DNA of 64,000 nucleotides from NCBI RefSeq assembly GCF_017912555.1, contig NZ_JAERSD010000001.1, positions 74,796 to 138,795 on the forward strand. Reading direction: 5' to 3'. The position numbers and the translations under genes were made by a program. The stretch is from Bacillus sp. REN3 (lineage in GTDB: Bacteria; Bacillota; Bacilli; Bacillales; Cytobacillaceae). The stretch's first letter is position 1. The number at the start of each line of letters is the position of its first letter. The notes beneath the pieces are model-generated. The model searched no databases. It worked only from the letters and a program-made list of their open reading frames with translations, and had not been told where the DNA came from. Shown here piece by piece: positions 33,420 through 41,505 of this stretch.

Positions 33420-34067
33420 ATGAAGATAAATATAGTAGCAGGCGGCCCGCTCGAATTGATTCCATCCCTGGAACTTTTCAATGGCCAGCAATCGGTATGG
33501 GTTGGTGTCGACCGGGGAGTGTATTATTTGATGGAATCTGGAATCTTGCCTGAAAGGGCCTTTGGCGATTTCGACTCGGTCAGCGAAGAAGAGTTGGAAA
33601 TGATTGAAAGGAAAGTGCCTCAACTGAATAAGTTCAAGCCAGAAAAGGATGAGACGGATATGGAGCTGGCGCTGAATTGGGCTATTGAACAAGAGCCTGA
33701 GTCTATTACAATCTTTGGCGCTACAGGCGGCAGGCTAGACCATTTGATGGCAAACGTGCAGCTTCTTGTAAAACCGGTTATCCTGCAGAGTGGGATACAA
33801 ATCGAACTGATCGACAAATACAATACTGTATATGTTAAAGAACCAGGAAGCTACAAGGTCGCCAGGAATGAAGACCTGAAGTACATTTCCTTCCTTCCTG
33901 TAACGCCATCTGTATCGGGGATGACACTCGAAAATTTCAAGTACCCATTAAAAGACAGACATATTCCGCTGGGTTCAACATTATGTATCAGTAATGAACT
34001 TATTGGTGATCATGGTACTTTTTCTTTTTCTGAAGGCATATTATTAGTTGTAAGAAGCAGGGATTGA
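33420..34067 (+). CDS. thiN: Thiamine pyrophosphokinase
   Basis: Transfers pyrophosphate from ATP to thiamine. The 215-residue protein has the family motifs GDFDSVSEEELE near residue 47, DETDMELALNWA near 77 and GATGGRLDHLMANV near 100. The ATG at 33420 follows aaggagaaagat; an in-frame start at 33387 lies in the preceding hairpin and is rejected. Position after rpe matches yloS/thiN of B. subtilis. Confidence 0.94.
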   Translation: MKINIVAGGPLELIPSLELFNGQQSVWVGVDRGVYYLMESGILPERAFGDFDSVSEEELEMIERKVPQLNKFKPEKDETDMELALNWAIEQEPESITIFGATGGRLDHLMANVQLLVKPVILQSGIQIELIDKYNTVYVKEPGSYKVARNEDLKYISFLPVTPSVSGMTLENFKYPLKDRHIPLGSTLCISNELIGDHGTFSFSEGILLVVRSRD

Positions 34068-34158
34068 AAAGTCTTAGGAAAATTTTGCGTATTCGCGAAT
34101 ATATTGATAGGGATACTGAGAGTAGACTTGTTTGCATGAGATGGTGAGGAGGGACGGT

Positions 34159-34239
34159 ATGAGATTCTATACAATCAAACTGCCAAGATTTCTGGGCGGC
34201 CTCGTCCGGGCGATGTTGGGTGCCTTTAAGAAGGAATGA
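34159..34239 (+). CDS. spoVM: Stage V sporulation protein M
   Basis: A 26-residue amphipathic peptide, MRFYTIKLPRFLGGLVRAML followed by GAFKKE, which differs only conservatively from B. subtilis SpoVM. In the family it recognises the positive curvature of the forespore membrane, anchors SpoIVA for coat assembly and inhibits FtsH. Pro9, known to matter for localisation, is present. gaggaggga lies 5-13 bases upstream. It sits between thiN and rpmB as in B. subtilis and shows that the organism forms endospores. Confidence 0.97.
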   Translation: MRFYTIKLPRFLGGLVRAMLGAFKKE

Positions 34240-34298
34240 AAATCCACAGTTCAAAAAAGTATAGAGATGACAGGCATAACTCTGTGCTTGGATAACTG

Positions 34299-34323
34299 GC
34301 ACCCTGGGAACAGGGTGTCTTTA
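34299..34323 (+). terminator. Terminator of spoVM
   Basis: CACCCTG (34300-34306) pairs with CAGGGTG (34311-34317), followed by a T-rich stretch. Confidence 0.75.
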
Positions 34324-34429
34324 TTTATCCCAGGATTAGTATTGTGTAAATGTCAAGAAGGCTATTTCCATATGGGCCGCTCTTTGTATCTGCTTTGCCA
34401 GTAAAAATTTGAGGGTTGCGGGGTGATAC

Positions 34430-34579
34430 GTGATTGATTCAAATGAAGCCTGTGGCCCTTGGAGAAAAATGGCCGCTAAAGGGAAACAGACAGCCTTTAT
34501 TGGATGCGTCATATGCGGAAGAAAGAAAAATGGACATTGTACACAATCTTGCTCAAATTGGCCGCTTGATATTGAATAG
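34430..34579 (+). CDS. Candidate Cys-rich microprotein, unknown function
   Basis: A GTG-started frame of 49 codons between the spoVM and rpmB terminators. I recognise no family. The product has one Cys near residue 8 and the cluster CVIC-x7-C-x3-C at residues 26-41, with several Lys/Arg and two Trp, which suggests a small metal- or nucleic-acid-binding knuckle. gggtga (34421-34426) stands just upstream as a modest ribosome-binding site. There is no obvious promoter. It may be a chance frame: 150 bases without a stop is not rare. Confidence 0.3.
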   Translation: MIDSNEACGPWRKMAAKGKQTAFIGCVICGRKKNGHCTQSCSNWPLDIE

Positions 34580-34699
34580 AGGCCCTCGCGGTTCCAAGTT
34601 TCCTTTTTAAAGGGGGAGTCTCTTTCGGAAGCAAGATCGTTCTATTTTATGCGGTGTTGATATCCTGAATGTAATTCAATGATCTGCCGAAGAAACGGA

Positions 34700-34751
34700 T
34701 CAAGGGAAACTTCATAGGCGCGCATGAACTGCCCTTGACGCGAGCGCCTGT
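34700..34751. ncRNA. Possible H-type pseudoknot, unassigned
   Basis: Two perfect or near-perfect stems interleave: TCAAGGG (34700-34706) with CCCTTGA (34732-34738), and ATAGGCGC (34714-34721) with GCGCCTGT (34744-34751, one wobble). Loops would be 7, 10 and 5 bases. The same pairing is possible on either strand. Expression is not shown. Confidence 0.3.
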
Positions 34752-34778
34752 ATCTAGCCTGGTCCTTCTGATTCCAAC

Positions 34779-34802
34779 AAAAAAGGCACCCTGGTGGATG
34801 CC
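34779..34802 (-). terminator. Terminator of rpmB
   Basis: On the minus strand, GGCATCC pairs with GGGTGCC (one wobble) and is followed by T6; plus-strand coordinates 34785-34802 with the A run at 34779-34784. Confidence 0.8.
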
Positions 34803-34834
34803 GTACGCCTGCCATTTGGCTGGCCCTTACATTA

Positions 34835-35023
34835 TTAAACGCGTTCTACCTTACCTGACTTCAGGGCTCTTGCAGATACCCAAACACGCTTAGGTTTACC
34901 ATCTACAAGAATACGTACTTTTTGAAGGTTGGCACCCCATGTACGCTTGTTCGCGTTCATTGCGTGAGAGCGTGCGTTTCCAGAACGAGTTTTTCTACCA
35001 GTTACTACACATTTACGTGGCAT
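34835..35023 (-). CDS. rpmB: 50S ribosomal protein L28
   Basis: A 62-residue basic protein beginning [20 protein letters not shown], the typical Firmicute L28. It carries a single CVVTG-type Cys rather than a full four-Cys zinc ribbon. The start at 35023 is set by GGAGGGG just upstream on the minus strand; the longer frame to 35173 is not conserved. It is encoded alone on the minus strand between spoVM and yloU, the B. subtilis arrangement. Confidence 0.97.
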   Translation of the reverse strand: MPRKCVVTGRKTRSGNARSHAMNANKRTWGANLQKVRILVDGKPKRVWVSARALKSGKVERV

Positions 35024-35144
35024 ATGATTCCCCTCCTTACTGACAAAACTAAAACTATTTTTCACTGCAATTATTTGCATATCGTCAGAACTGCTAATTG
35101 AACAGAATAACCTCTTTCTGACATACTTTAATAATTTATCATAG

Positions 35145-35173
35145 ATATCAGTGGTTTGCAATAGTTCTGTCAA
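35145..35173 (-). promoter_or_regulatory. Possible promoter of rpmB
   Basis: On the minus strand, TTGACA (complement of 35168-35173), 17 bases, then TGATAT (complement of 35145-35150). The -10 is weak; TATGAT a little further down is an alternative. The untranslated leader would be about 115 bases. Confidence 0.4.
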
Positions 35174-35193
35174 AGACTATAAAGAAAAAAACC

Positions 35194-35225
35194 TTGACAT
35201 CCTTTCCGGATTCTTGCTGAATAAT
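35194..35225 (+). promoter_or_regulatory. Promoter of yloU-yloV
   Basis: TTGACA at 35194-35199 followed by tgaataat around 35218-35225, giving an 18- to 20-base spacer depending on the -10 register. Confidence 0.5.
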
Positions 35226-35258
35226 AAGGTGGGGACAGAATGACTTTTAAAAATGGCT

Positions 35259-35283
35259 GGCTTATAGTAAAATAACTATAGCC
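35259..35283. repeat. Inverted repeat upstream of yloU
   Basis: GGCTTATAGT (35259-35268) pairs with ACTATAGCC (35275-35283) with one bulged T and a 6-base loop. It lies between the promoter and the ribosome-binding site of yloU and could act as an operator or an mRNA hairpin; no T run follows. Confidence 0.6.
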
Positions 35284-35313
35284 TAGTGCAATTTTCCAAA
35301 GGGGGAACGATCT

Positions 35314-35676
35314 ATGTCCATCGAGTTGAACACGAATTACGGACAAATTGATATATCAAATGATGTCATTGCGACGATTGCTGGCGGTGCAGCGGTTGAT
35401 TGCTACGGCATTGTCGGGATGGCTTCAAAGAACCAGATCAAAGACGGATTAACAGACATTCTGCGCAGGGAAAACTTCACTCGCGGAGTGATCGTTCGCC
35501 AGGAAAACGATCAAGTACATATCGATATGTATATTATTGTGAGCTATGGAACGAAAATTTCCGAGGTTGCCCACAATGTTCAGTCGAAGGTGAAGTACAC
35601 CCTTGATAAGACAGTCGGGTTGTCTGTGGACTCGGTAAATATTTACGTTCAGGGAGTTCGTGTAACGAACCCGTAG
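35314..35676 (+). CDS. yloU: Asp23/Gls24 family envelope stress protein YloU
   Basis: A 120-residue protein of the Asp23/Gls24 (DUF322) family. Staphylococcal Asp23 is membrane-associated and linked to cell-wall stress; the role here is inferred. It has the conserved ISNDVIATIAGGAAVDCYGI near residue 14 and VQSKVKYTLDKTVGLSVDSV near 90, with no transmembrane helix of its own. A strong aaaggggga site precedes it. It is 16 bases ahead of yloV and probably co-transcribed, as in other Firmicutes. Confidence 0.93.
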   Translation: MSIELNTNYGQIDISNDVIATIAGGAAVDCYGIVGMASKNQIKDGLTDILRRENFTRGVIVRQENDQVHIDMYIIVSYGTKISEVAHNVQSKVKYTLDKTVGLSVDSVNIYVQGVRVTNP

Positions 35677-35692
35677 TGAGGAGGAAAGATTT

Positions 35693-37363
35693 GTGTCTAT
35701 TAAAGTTCTAGACGGAAAACGTTTCGCGGAGATGGTCATACAGGGGGCAAATCATTTGTCGGCTAATGCCAGGTATGTAGATGCGCTGAATGTTTTCCCG
35801 GTTCCTGATGGCGACACGGGAACGAATATGAATTTATCGATGACTTCCGGTGCGAAGGAAGTGAAAAATAACGTACAGGAGCATGTCGGCAAAGTCGGGG
35901 CTGCACTTGCAAAAGGTCTTTTGATGGGGGCGAGGGGGAACTCCGGTGTCATCCTTTCCCAACTGTTCCGCGGCTTTGCGAAAGCGATCGAAAATAAGTC
36001 CACGATTACAGCAAAGGACTTCGCTGCCGCCCTTGACGCTGGTGTCAAGACGGCTTATAAAGCAGTCATGAAGCCAGTCGAGGGAACAATCTTGACCGTG
36101 GCAAAGGACGCAGCAAAGCATGCAGTCGCAACAGCCAGGACCCATGATGATTTGGTCGGCCTGATGGAGGAGGTCCTGAAGGAAGCAAAAGCTTCGCTGA
36201 ACCGTACACCAGACCTCCTGCCCGTATTAAAGGAAGTCGGTGTCGTGGACAGCGGCGGCCAGGGACTTGTTTTCGTGTATGAAGGGTTCCTTGCTGAACT
36301 GAAGGGAGAGAAGCTTCCGGATTCTCCTTCTTCCCTTCCGAACATGAATGAGCTCATCAATGCTGAACACCACAAGAGCGTCCAGAGCCATATGAATACA
36401 GAGGATATTGAATTCGGCTACTGTACTGAGTTCATGGTAAGGCTTGAAGGGAAGGCGCCATTCTCCGAAGAAAACTTCCGCCAGGACTTAAGCAGTTATG
36501 GAGACTCATTGCTTGTGATTGCTGATGAAGAGGTTGTCAAAGTACATATCCACTCCGAGCAGCCTGGGGAAGTCCTGACTTATGGACAAAAATATGGTTC
36601 CCTTATCAATATGAAAATTGAAAACATGCGACAGCAGCATTCCAACATTGTTGGAGAAACGACAACACCTCTCCGCTCTGAATCGGACGTGCCTAAGAAG
36701 GAAAAGCAGGAATATGGCATCGTTGCTGTTTCGATGGGTCCAGGGATTGCGGAATTGTTCCGCAGCATCGGGGCCAATGCTGTAATCGAAGGCGGCCAGA
36801 CGATGAATCCGAGTACGGAAGATATCGTGAAAGCAATCAAGGAAGTGAATGCGCGGAAAGTCATCATCCTTCCCAACAACAAAAATATCATCATGGCAGC
36901 TGAGCAGGCAGCGGAAGTAGCTGAAGAAGAAGTTATTGTCATTCCGTCAAAAACTGTTCCTCAGGGACTGACAGCCTTACTTTCATTCAATCCTTCAGCC
37001 GGCAGTCCGGCAAACAAGGAAGCAATGACCGAAGCATTGAGCCATGTGAAAACTGGACAGCTGACCTATGCAGTCCGTGATACAAGCATTGATGGGCTCG
37101 AAATTTCCAAAGGGGATTTCATGGGCATCGCCGACGGAAAGATTGTCTTGAAAGACCAGGATAGAGTCAAGGCAGCCAGAAATCTCTTAGGCAAGATGCT
37201 TGACGATGAGTCCGAAATCCTGACGATCCTCAAAGGCGAAGATGCATCCCAGGAAGATGTTGATTCACTCGTTGAATACGTTGAAAATGAATTCAAAGAT
37301 GTTGAGATTGAAGTCCATAATGGCGAACAGCCATTATATGCGTTCATTTTTGCGATTGAATAA
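35693..37363 (+). CDS. yloV: FakA-like fatty acid kinase (DAK2 domain protein YloV)
   Basis: Homologue of staphylococcal FakA, the ATP-binding subunit that phosphorylates fatty acids presented by FakB proteins. The 556-residue protein has an N-terminal DAK2 domain with the ATP motif FPVPDGDTGTNM near residue 37 and GARGNSGVILSQ near 78, a middle domain and a FakA-type C-terminal domain. No fakB gene is in the window. The start is a GTG at 35693, after gaggagg. Good context: further along are plsX and fapR, which use the acyl-phosphate pool. Confidence 0.92.
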   Translation: MSIKVLDGKRFAEMVIQGANHLSANARYVDALNVFPVPDGDTGTNMNLSMTSGAKEVKNNVQEHVGKVGAALAKGLLMGARGNSGVILSQLFRGFAKAIENKSTITAKDFAAALDAGVKTAYKAVMKPVEGTILTVAKDAAKHAVATARTHDDLVGLMEEVLKEAKASLNRTPDLLPVLKEVGVVDSGGQGLVFVYEGFLAELKGEKLPDSPSSLPNMNELINAEHHKSVQSHMNTEDIEFGYCTEFMVRLEGKAPFSEENFRQDLSSYGDSLLVIADEEVVKVHIHSEQPGEVLTYGQKYGSLINMKIENMRQQHSNIVGETTTPLRSESDVPKKEKQEYGIVAVSMGPGIAELFRSIGANAVIEGGQTMNPSTEDIVKAIKEVNARKVIILPNNKNIIMAAEQAAEVAEEEVIVIPSKTVPQGLTALLSFNPSAGSPANKEAMTEALSHVKTGQLTYAVRDTSIDGLEISKGDFMGIADGKIVLKDQDRVKAARNLLGKMLDDESEILTILKGEDASQEDVDSLVEYVENEFKDVEIEVHNGEQPLYAFIFAIE

Positions 37364-37431
37364 TTAAAGTTTTTCCAGCCTGGAATGTACTCCGGCTGGA
37401 CAGATAAAATAAGAATATGGTACTAAGGAAT

Positions 37432-37458
37432 AGAAGGGGCTGCCCCTTCTATTTCGTT
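37432..37458 (+). terminator. Possible terminator downstream of yloV
   Basis: AGAAGGGG (37432-37439) pairs with CCCCTTCT (37443-37450), followed by a modest T-rich stretch. Another hairpin, TCCAGCC with GGCTGGA (37373-37400), lies just before it but lacks a T run. Confidence 0.55.
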
Positions 37459-37517
37459 ATGTTTGAAGATATTTTTCCGGTGATTCCCTAACATCCATTT
37501 GAAAGGGGTGCTCATGA

Positions 37518-38180
37518 ATGAAATACAAAAGTGTCTTTGATATTATCGGACCGGTTATGATTGGGCCATCTAGCTCGCATACAGCAGGGGCCGCGAGGAT
37601 CGGCCGGGTTGCCAGAAGCTTGTTTGGCAGGCAGCCCAAATGGGCGGCCATCTCATTTTATGGTTCCTTCGCAAAGACGTACAAAGGCCATGGAACGGAT
37701 GTGGCACTGGTCGGAGGGTTGCTTGATTTTGACACATCCGATGAACGGATCACCCGTGCTATAGACATTGCCAAAGAAGCAGGAATGAAAATCAAGTTCA
37801 TTGAAGAAGAAGCGATAACAGACCACCCGAATACTGTCCGTGTCAAGATTGGTGATGATGAGGATGAAATGGAGCTTGTCGGCATTTCCATCGGAGGCGG
37901 CAAGATAGAAATCATCGAACTGAACGGGTTTGAATTAAAGCTTTCTGGGCACCATCCCGCTATCCTAGTTGTCCATAATGACCGCCATGGAGCAATAGCG
38001 GCAGTTTCCAACGTTCTTGCTCATGAAGAAATCAATATCGGCCATATGGAAGTTTCGCGCAAGGAAAAAGGAAAAATGGCGCTGATGACGATTGAAGTCG
38101 ATCAGAATATCGATGCAAATGTCATCAAGAAATTGGAAGAACTTCCGAATGTCCTGCAGGTCACGAAGATTGTCGAGTAA
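37518..38180 (+). CDS. sdaAB: L-serine dehydratase, beta subunit
   Basis: Non-catalytic half of the iron-sulfur L-serine deaminase that converts serine to pyruvate and ammonia. The 220-residue protein has the N-terminal GPSSSHTAGAARIG motif near residue 18 and a C-terminal ACT domain (about 148-215, LVVHNDRHGAIAAVSNVLA). The ATG at 37518 follows gaaaggggtg. It precedes sdaAA by about 25 bases. Confidence 0.96.
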   Translation: MKYKSVFDIIGPVMIGPSSSHTAGAARIGRVARSLFGRQPKWAAISFYGSFAKTYKGHGTDVALVGGLLDFDTSDERITRAIDIAKEAGMKIKFIEEEAITDHPNTVRVKIGDDEDEMELVGISIGGGKIEIIELNGFELKLSGHHPAILVVHNDRHGAIAAVSNVLAHEEINIGHMEVSRKEKGKMALMTIEVDQNIDANVIKKLEELPNVLQVTKIVE

Positions 38181-38205
38181 TTTTCTCAACGAGGAGGAAT
38201 GCGCT

Positions 38206-39093
38206 ATGTTCCGGAATGTAGCTGAATTGGTAGAGCTTGCCACCAGTAAAAACAAGAGGATTTCCGAATTGATGATTGAACAAGAGACAGAAGTGACCGG
38301 CCGCAGCCGGGAAGAAGTGATGGCAATGATGGACAGGAGCCTGTCGGTCATGGAACAGGCTGTGGAAAGAGGGATCAAAGGCGTGAAATCCCACTCCGGT
38401 TTGACAGGAGGAGATGCCGTCTTATTGCAGAAATACATTGAAAAAGGAAACTTCCTTTCGGGTGAAACATTGCTTGATGCAGTCAGCAAGGCAGTAGCGA
38501 CGAATGAAGTGAACGCGGCGATGGGGACGATTTGCGCTACTCCTACTGCTGGTTCTGCCGGAGTTGTTCCAGGAACGTTGTTCGCGGTAAAAAACAAATT
38601 GAAGCCAACCCGGGAGCAAATGGTTTCCTTCCTTTTCACTGCAGGGGCTTTTGGATTCGTTGTCGCCAATAATGCTTCCATTTCCGGCGCTGCAGGCGGC
38701 TGCCAGGCTGAAGTGGGATCTGCGGCAGGGATGGCTGCCGCTGCACTGGTAGAAATGGCGGGAGGAACACCAGGTCAAAGTGCCGAAGCGATGGCGATCA
38801 CACTCAAGAATATGCTGGGGTTGGTTTGTGATCCTGTCGCAGGGCTTGTCGAGGTTCCGTGCGTAAAAAGGAACGCGATGGGGGCTGCCAATGCGATGGT
38901 TGCCGCCGATATGGCACTGGCAGGAATCACAAGCAGGATCCCTTGCGATGAAGTCATTGACGCGATGTATAAAATCGGGCAATCGATGCCTTCCGCACTT
39001 AGAGAAACAGCACAGGGAGGGTTGGCGGCAACACCGACTGGCCGTGAGTTGGAGGCCAAAATATTCGGTATTCCGCTTGATAAACGTGAATGA
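38206..39093 (+). CDS. sdaAA: L-serine dehydratase, alpha subunit
   Basis: Catalytic [4Fe-4S] half of serine deaminase. The 295-residue protein has the conserved Cys in ICATPTAGSAG, GGCQAEVGSA and CDPVAGLVEVPCVKRNA (near residue 205-220) that ligate the cluster. The ATG at 38206 has gaggagg upstream; the longer frame from 38092 overlaps sdaAB and is rejected. Its stop overlaps the GTG start of recG by eight bases. Confidence 0.96.
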   Translation: MFRNVAELVELATSKNKRISELMIEQETEVTGRSREEVMAMMDRSLSVMEQAVERGIKGVKSHSGLTGGDAVLLQKYIEKGNFLSGETLLDAVSKAVATNEVNAAMGTICATPTAGSAGVVPGTLFAVKNKLKPTREQMVSFLFTAGAFGFVVANNASISGAAGGCQAEVGSAAGMAAAALVEMAGGTPGQSAEAMAITLKNMLGLVCDPVAGLVEVPCVKRNAMGAANAMVAADMALAGITSRIPCDEVIDAMYKIGQSMPSALRETAQGGLAATPTGRELEAKIFGIPLDKRE

Positions 39094-41134
39094 TACATTA
39101 AAGCAACCAGTCACAGCGGTCAAAGGAATCGGCCGGGAAATGGCCGATGCACTTGCAGACATGAACATCAGGTCTGTCGGTGATCTTCTCGATTATTTTC
39201 CATACCGTTATGAAGACTATAGGCTGAAAGACCTGGCAGAGGTCAAGCATGACGAAAAAGTGACGGTGGAAGGGAAGGTTCACAGCGAACCTTCTCTCAT
39301 CTATTATGGACGGAAAAAAAGCAGGCTCACTGTCCGCCTGCTTGTTGGCCGATATCTCGTCCTTGCTACCTTTTTCAACCAGCCATATTTAAAACAAAAA
39401 ATCAACGTGAATGATATGATTACCGTCACAGGAAAGTGGGACCAACACAGGCAGACGATAACCGTTAATGAAATGACGATAGGATCGCATGCGAAAAGTA
39501 AGGATTTTGAACCGGTTTATGCTGTGAGAGGAAAAATGACCGTAAAGACGATCAGAAGGTTCATCAAGCAGGCGTTTTCCCAATTCGGCCACGAGGTAAC
39601 TGAAATCCTGCCGGCTGAACTGCTGCAGAAATATAAACTGCTAAGCCGGAGGGAAGCATTGCGGATCATGCATTTTCCTGATGGTACAGCTGAAATGAAG
39701 CAGGCCAGAAGAAGGTTTGTATATGAGGAATTCCTGCTGTTCCAGCTGAAAATGCAAGCATTAAGGAAGCTTGAACGGGAACAGACCAGAGGGCTTGTGA
39801 TTGCCTATAAATTGGACGAACTTAGGCTGTTTCTGGATAGTCTTCCATTCCCTTTGACAGGAGCACAAAAGAGGGTAGTCAACGAAATCCTCGGCGATCT
39901 GAAATCGCCATATCGAATGAACCGCCTGCTGCAGGGGGATGTGGGTTCTGGGAAGACGGTTGTTGCAGCAATCGGCCTTTTTGCAGCTAAGACAGCGGGA
40001 TTCCAGGGTGCCTTGATGGTTCCAACCGAAATCCTCGCTGAACAGCATTCACAGTCCCTGACTCAACTGCTTGAACCGGTTGGAGTCCGATGCGCATTGT
40101 TGACAAGCTCCGTAAAAGGAAAACGGAGAAGAGAAATCCTTGGATTGCTCAAGAAGGGAGAGATCGACGTTTTAGTTGGAACCCATGCGCTTATCCAGGA
40201 TGACGTCGATTTTTTCAATCTGGGTCTTGTCATTACAGACGAGCAGCATCGGTTTGGAGTCGAACAGCGCCGAATCCTCAGGGATAAAGGAGAAAATCCG
40301 GATGTCCTGTTCATGACAGCGACCCCGATTCCACGCACGCTGGCAATTACGGTGTTCGGTGAAATGGATGTTTCCGTCATTGATGAAATGCCTGCCGGCA
40401 GGAAAACGATCGAGACATACTGGGCAAAGCATGAGATGCTCGAGAGGGTCCTTGGGTTCGTGGAAAAAGAACTCGCCAAGGGGAGGCAGGCATATGTCAT
40501 TTGCCCCCTGATCGAAGAATCGGACAAGCTGGATGTCCAGAATGCCATCGATGTCCACAGTACACTCAGTGTATATTTCCAGAAGCGATATAAGGTTGGC
40601 TTGATGCACGGCCGGCTTCATCCGGATGAAAAGGACCAGGTGATGAAGGCATTCAGCGATAACGAAGTCCAGGTGCTCGTTTCGACGACCGTCGTGGAAG
40701 TAGGAGTGAACGTGCCAAACGCGACAGTCATGCTCATCTATGATGCGGAAAGGTTCGGGCTAGCCCAGCTTCATCAGCTTCGAGGAAGAGTCGGCCGGGG
40801 AAGTGAGCAATCTTATTGCATTCTGCTTGCCGACCCAAAAAGCGAGGTCGGGAAAGAAAGAATGAAAATCCTGTCCGAAACGAACGATGGATTTGTGTTG
40901 AGCGAGAAAGACCTCGAACTTCGCGGACCTGGAGATTTCTTCGGAAAGAAACAGAGCGGCCTTCCTGAATTCAAGGTGGCAGACATGGTCCATGATTATC
41001 GCGCGCTTGAAACAGCCAGGAATGATGCTTCCTTGCTTGTGCAGTCGTCAGCATTCTGGAATGGTGAGAAATACAGGCAGCTCCGCGAGTATTTAAAGGA
41101 AACAGGCGCGCTTGTGAGCGAGAAACTGGATTGA
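39086..41134 (+). CDS. recG: ATP-dependent DNA helicase RecG
   Basis: Branch-migration helicase that remodels stalled forks and recombination intermediates. The 682-residue protein has an N-terminal wedge/OB domain (about 60-150), Walker A QGDVGSGKTVVA near residue 287, the DEQH box ITDEQHRFGVEQR near 380, and C-terminal motifs VVEVGVNVPNA and QLRGRVGRG. The GTG at 39086 gives the family length and overlaps the sdaAA stop by 8 bases; there is little ribosome-binding site, so coupling is likely. A longer frame from 38891 is out of register with the conserved protein start. Confidence 0.96.
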   Translation: MNDTLKQPVTAVKGIGREMADALADMNIRSVGDLLDYFPYRYEDYRLKDLAEVKHDEKVTVEGKVHSEPSLIYYGRKKSRLTVRLLVGRYLVLATFFNQPYLKQKINVNDMITVTGKWDQHRQTITVNEMTIGSHAKSKDFEPVYAVRGKMTVKTIRRFIKQAFSQFGHEVTEILPAELLQKYKLLSRREALRIMHFPDGTAEMKQARRRFVYEEFLLFQLKMQALRKLEREQTRGLVIAYKLDELRLFLDSLPFPLTGAQKRVVNEILGDLKSPYRMNRLLQGDVGSGKTVVAAIGLFAAKTAGFQGALMVPTEILAEQHSQSLTQLLEPVGVRCALLTSSVKGKRRREILGLLKKGEIDVLVGTHALIQDDVDFFNLGLVITDEQHRFGVEQRRILRDKGENPDVLFMTATPIPRTLAITVFGEMDVSVIDEMPAGRKTIETYWAKHEMLERVLGFVEKELAKGRQAYVICPLIEESDKLDVQNAIDVHSTLSVYFQKRYKVGLMHGRLHPDEKDQVMKAFSDNEVQVLVSTTVVEVGVNVPNATVMLIYDAERFGLAQLHQLRGRVGRGSEQSYCILLADPKSEVGKERMKILSETNDGFVLSEKDLELRGPGDFFGKKQSGLPEFKVADMVHDYRALETARNDASLLVQSSAFWNGEKYRQLREYLKETGALVSEKLD

Positions 41135-41159
41135 TCCTTTCAAAGAATAGAGTTGGAGA

Positions 41160-41194
41160 AAAGCAGATTCACAGCGAGTCTGCTTTCTTCTTTA
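41160..41194 (+). terminator. Terminator of recG
   Basis: AAGCAGATTC (41161-41170) pairs with GAGTCTGCTT (41176-41185, one wobble), followed by tcttcttt. Confidence 0.8.
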
Positions 41195-41238
41195 TCCAAA
41201 GGCTATGTTAAAGACCAGTGTTGATTTTTGAATAAGCG

Positions 41239-41425
41239 TTGGTTAGAGCCGAAGGCACGAAGATGCCTCTAAAATGCTAACGCATTTTCTTCGGGCGTGG
41301 GTGAATTCACGGAAGCTTATCAGTGTCCCGCGAAAAGAAGGGGCGGGGGAGCGCGAACACGCAAGGCGAAGAGGAGCCTTCCCGGCACGGCCGAGGAAAT
41401 CGAAGTGCCTGAAGCTGAAAACAAT
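41239..41425. repeat. Dispersed intergenic repeat, copy A
   Basis: About 187 bases related along its length to 59921-60083. The best part is 41271-41331 against 59952-60013, which shares aaaatgct.acgcattttct, gaattcacggaagc and cagtgtcc. It holds a hairpin AAAATGC (41271-41277) with GCATTTT (41282-41288). No gene inside; it fills the recG-fapR gap between the terminator and the fapR promoter. Bases 41426-41472 show nothing further. Confidence 0.75.
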
Positions 41426-41472
41426 AGTCTAATTTAACAATAGCCTATCCAAAAAATGCAGGAAGTTTATTC

Positions 41473-41501
41473 TTGCAATCTTATTCCATAGTCTATATAC
41501 T
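41473..41501 (+). promoter_or_regulatory. SigA promoter of the fapR operon
   Basis: TTGCAA (41473-41478), a 17-base spacer, TATACT (41496-41501). The FapR box follows immediately. Confidence 0.75.
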
Positions 41502-41505
41502 ACTA

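Larger units (their letters stand above)
34324..34778. other. Intergenic islet between the spoVM and rpmB terminators
   Basis: About 455 bases with no recognised gene. It contains a Cys-rich 49-codon open frame (34430-34579) and two interleaved stems forming a possible pseudoknot (34700-34751), both entered separately. Confidence 0.7.

Noticed and set aside
37373-37400. Hairpin TCCAGCC/GGCTGGA as the yloV terminator
   Set aside because: No T run follows; the next hairpin at 37432-37458 is a better candidate.
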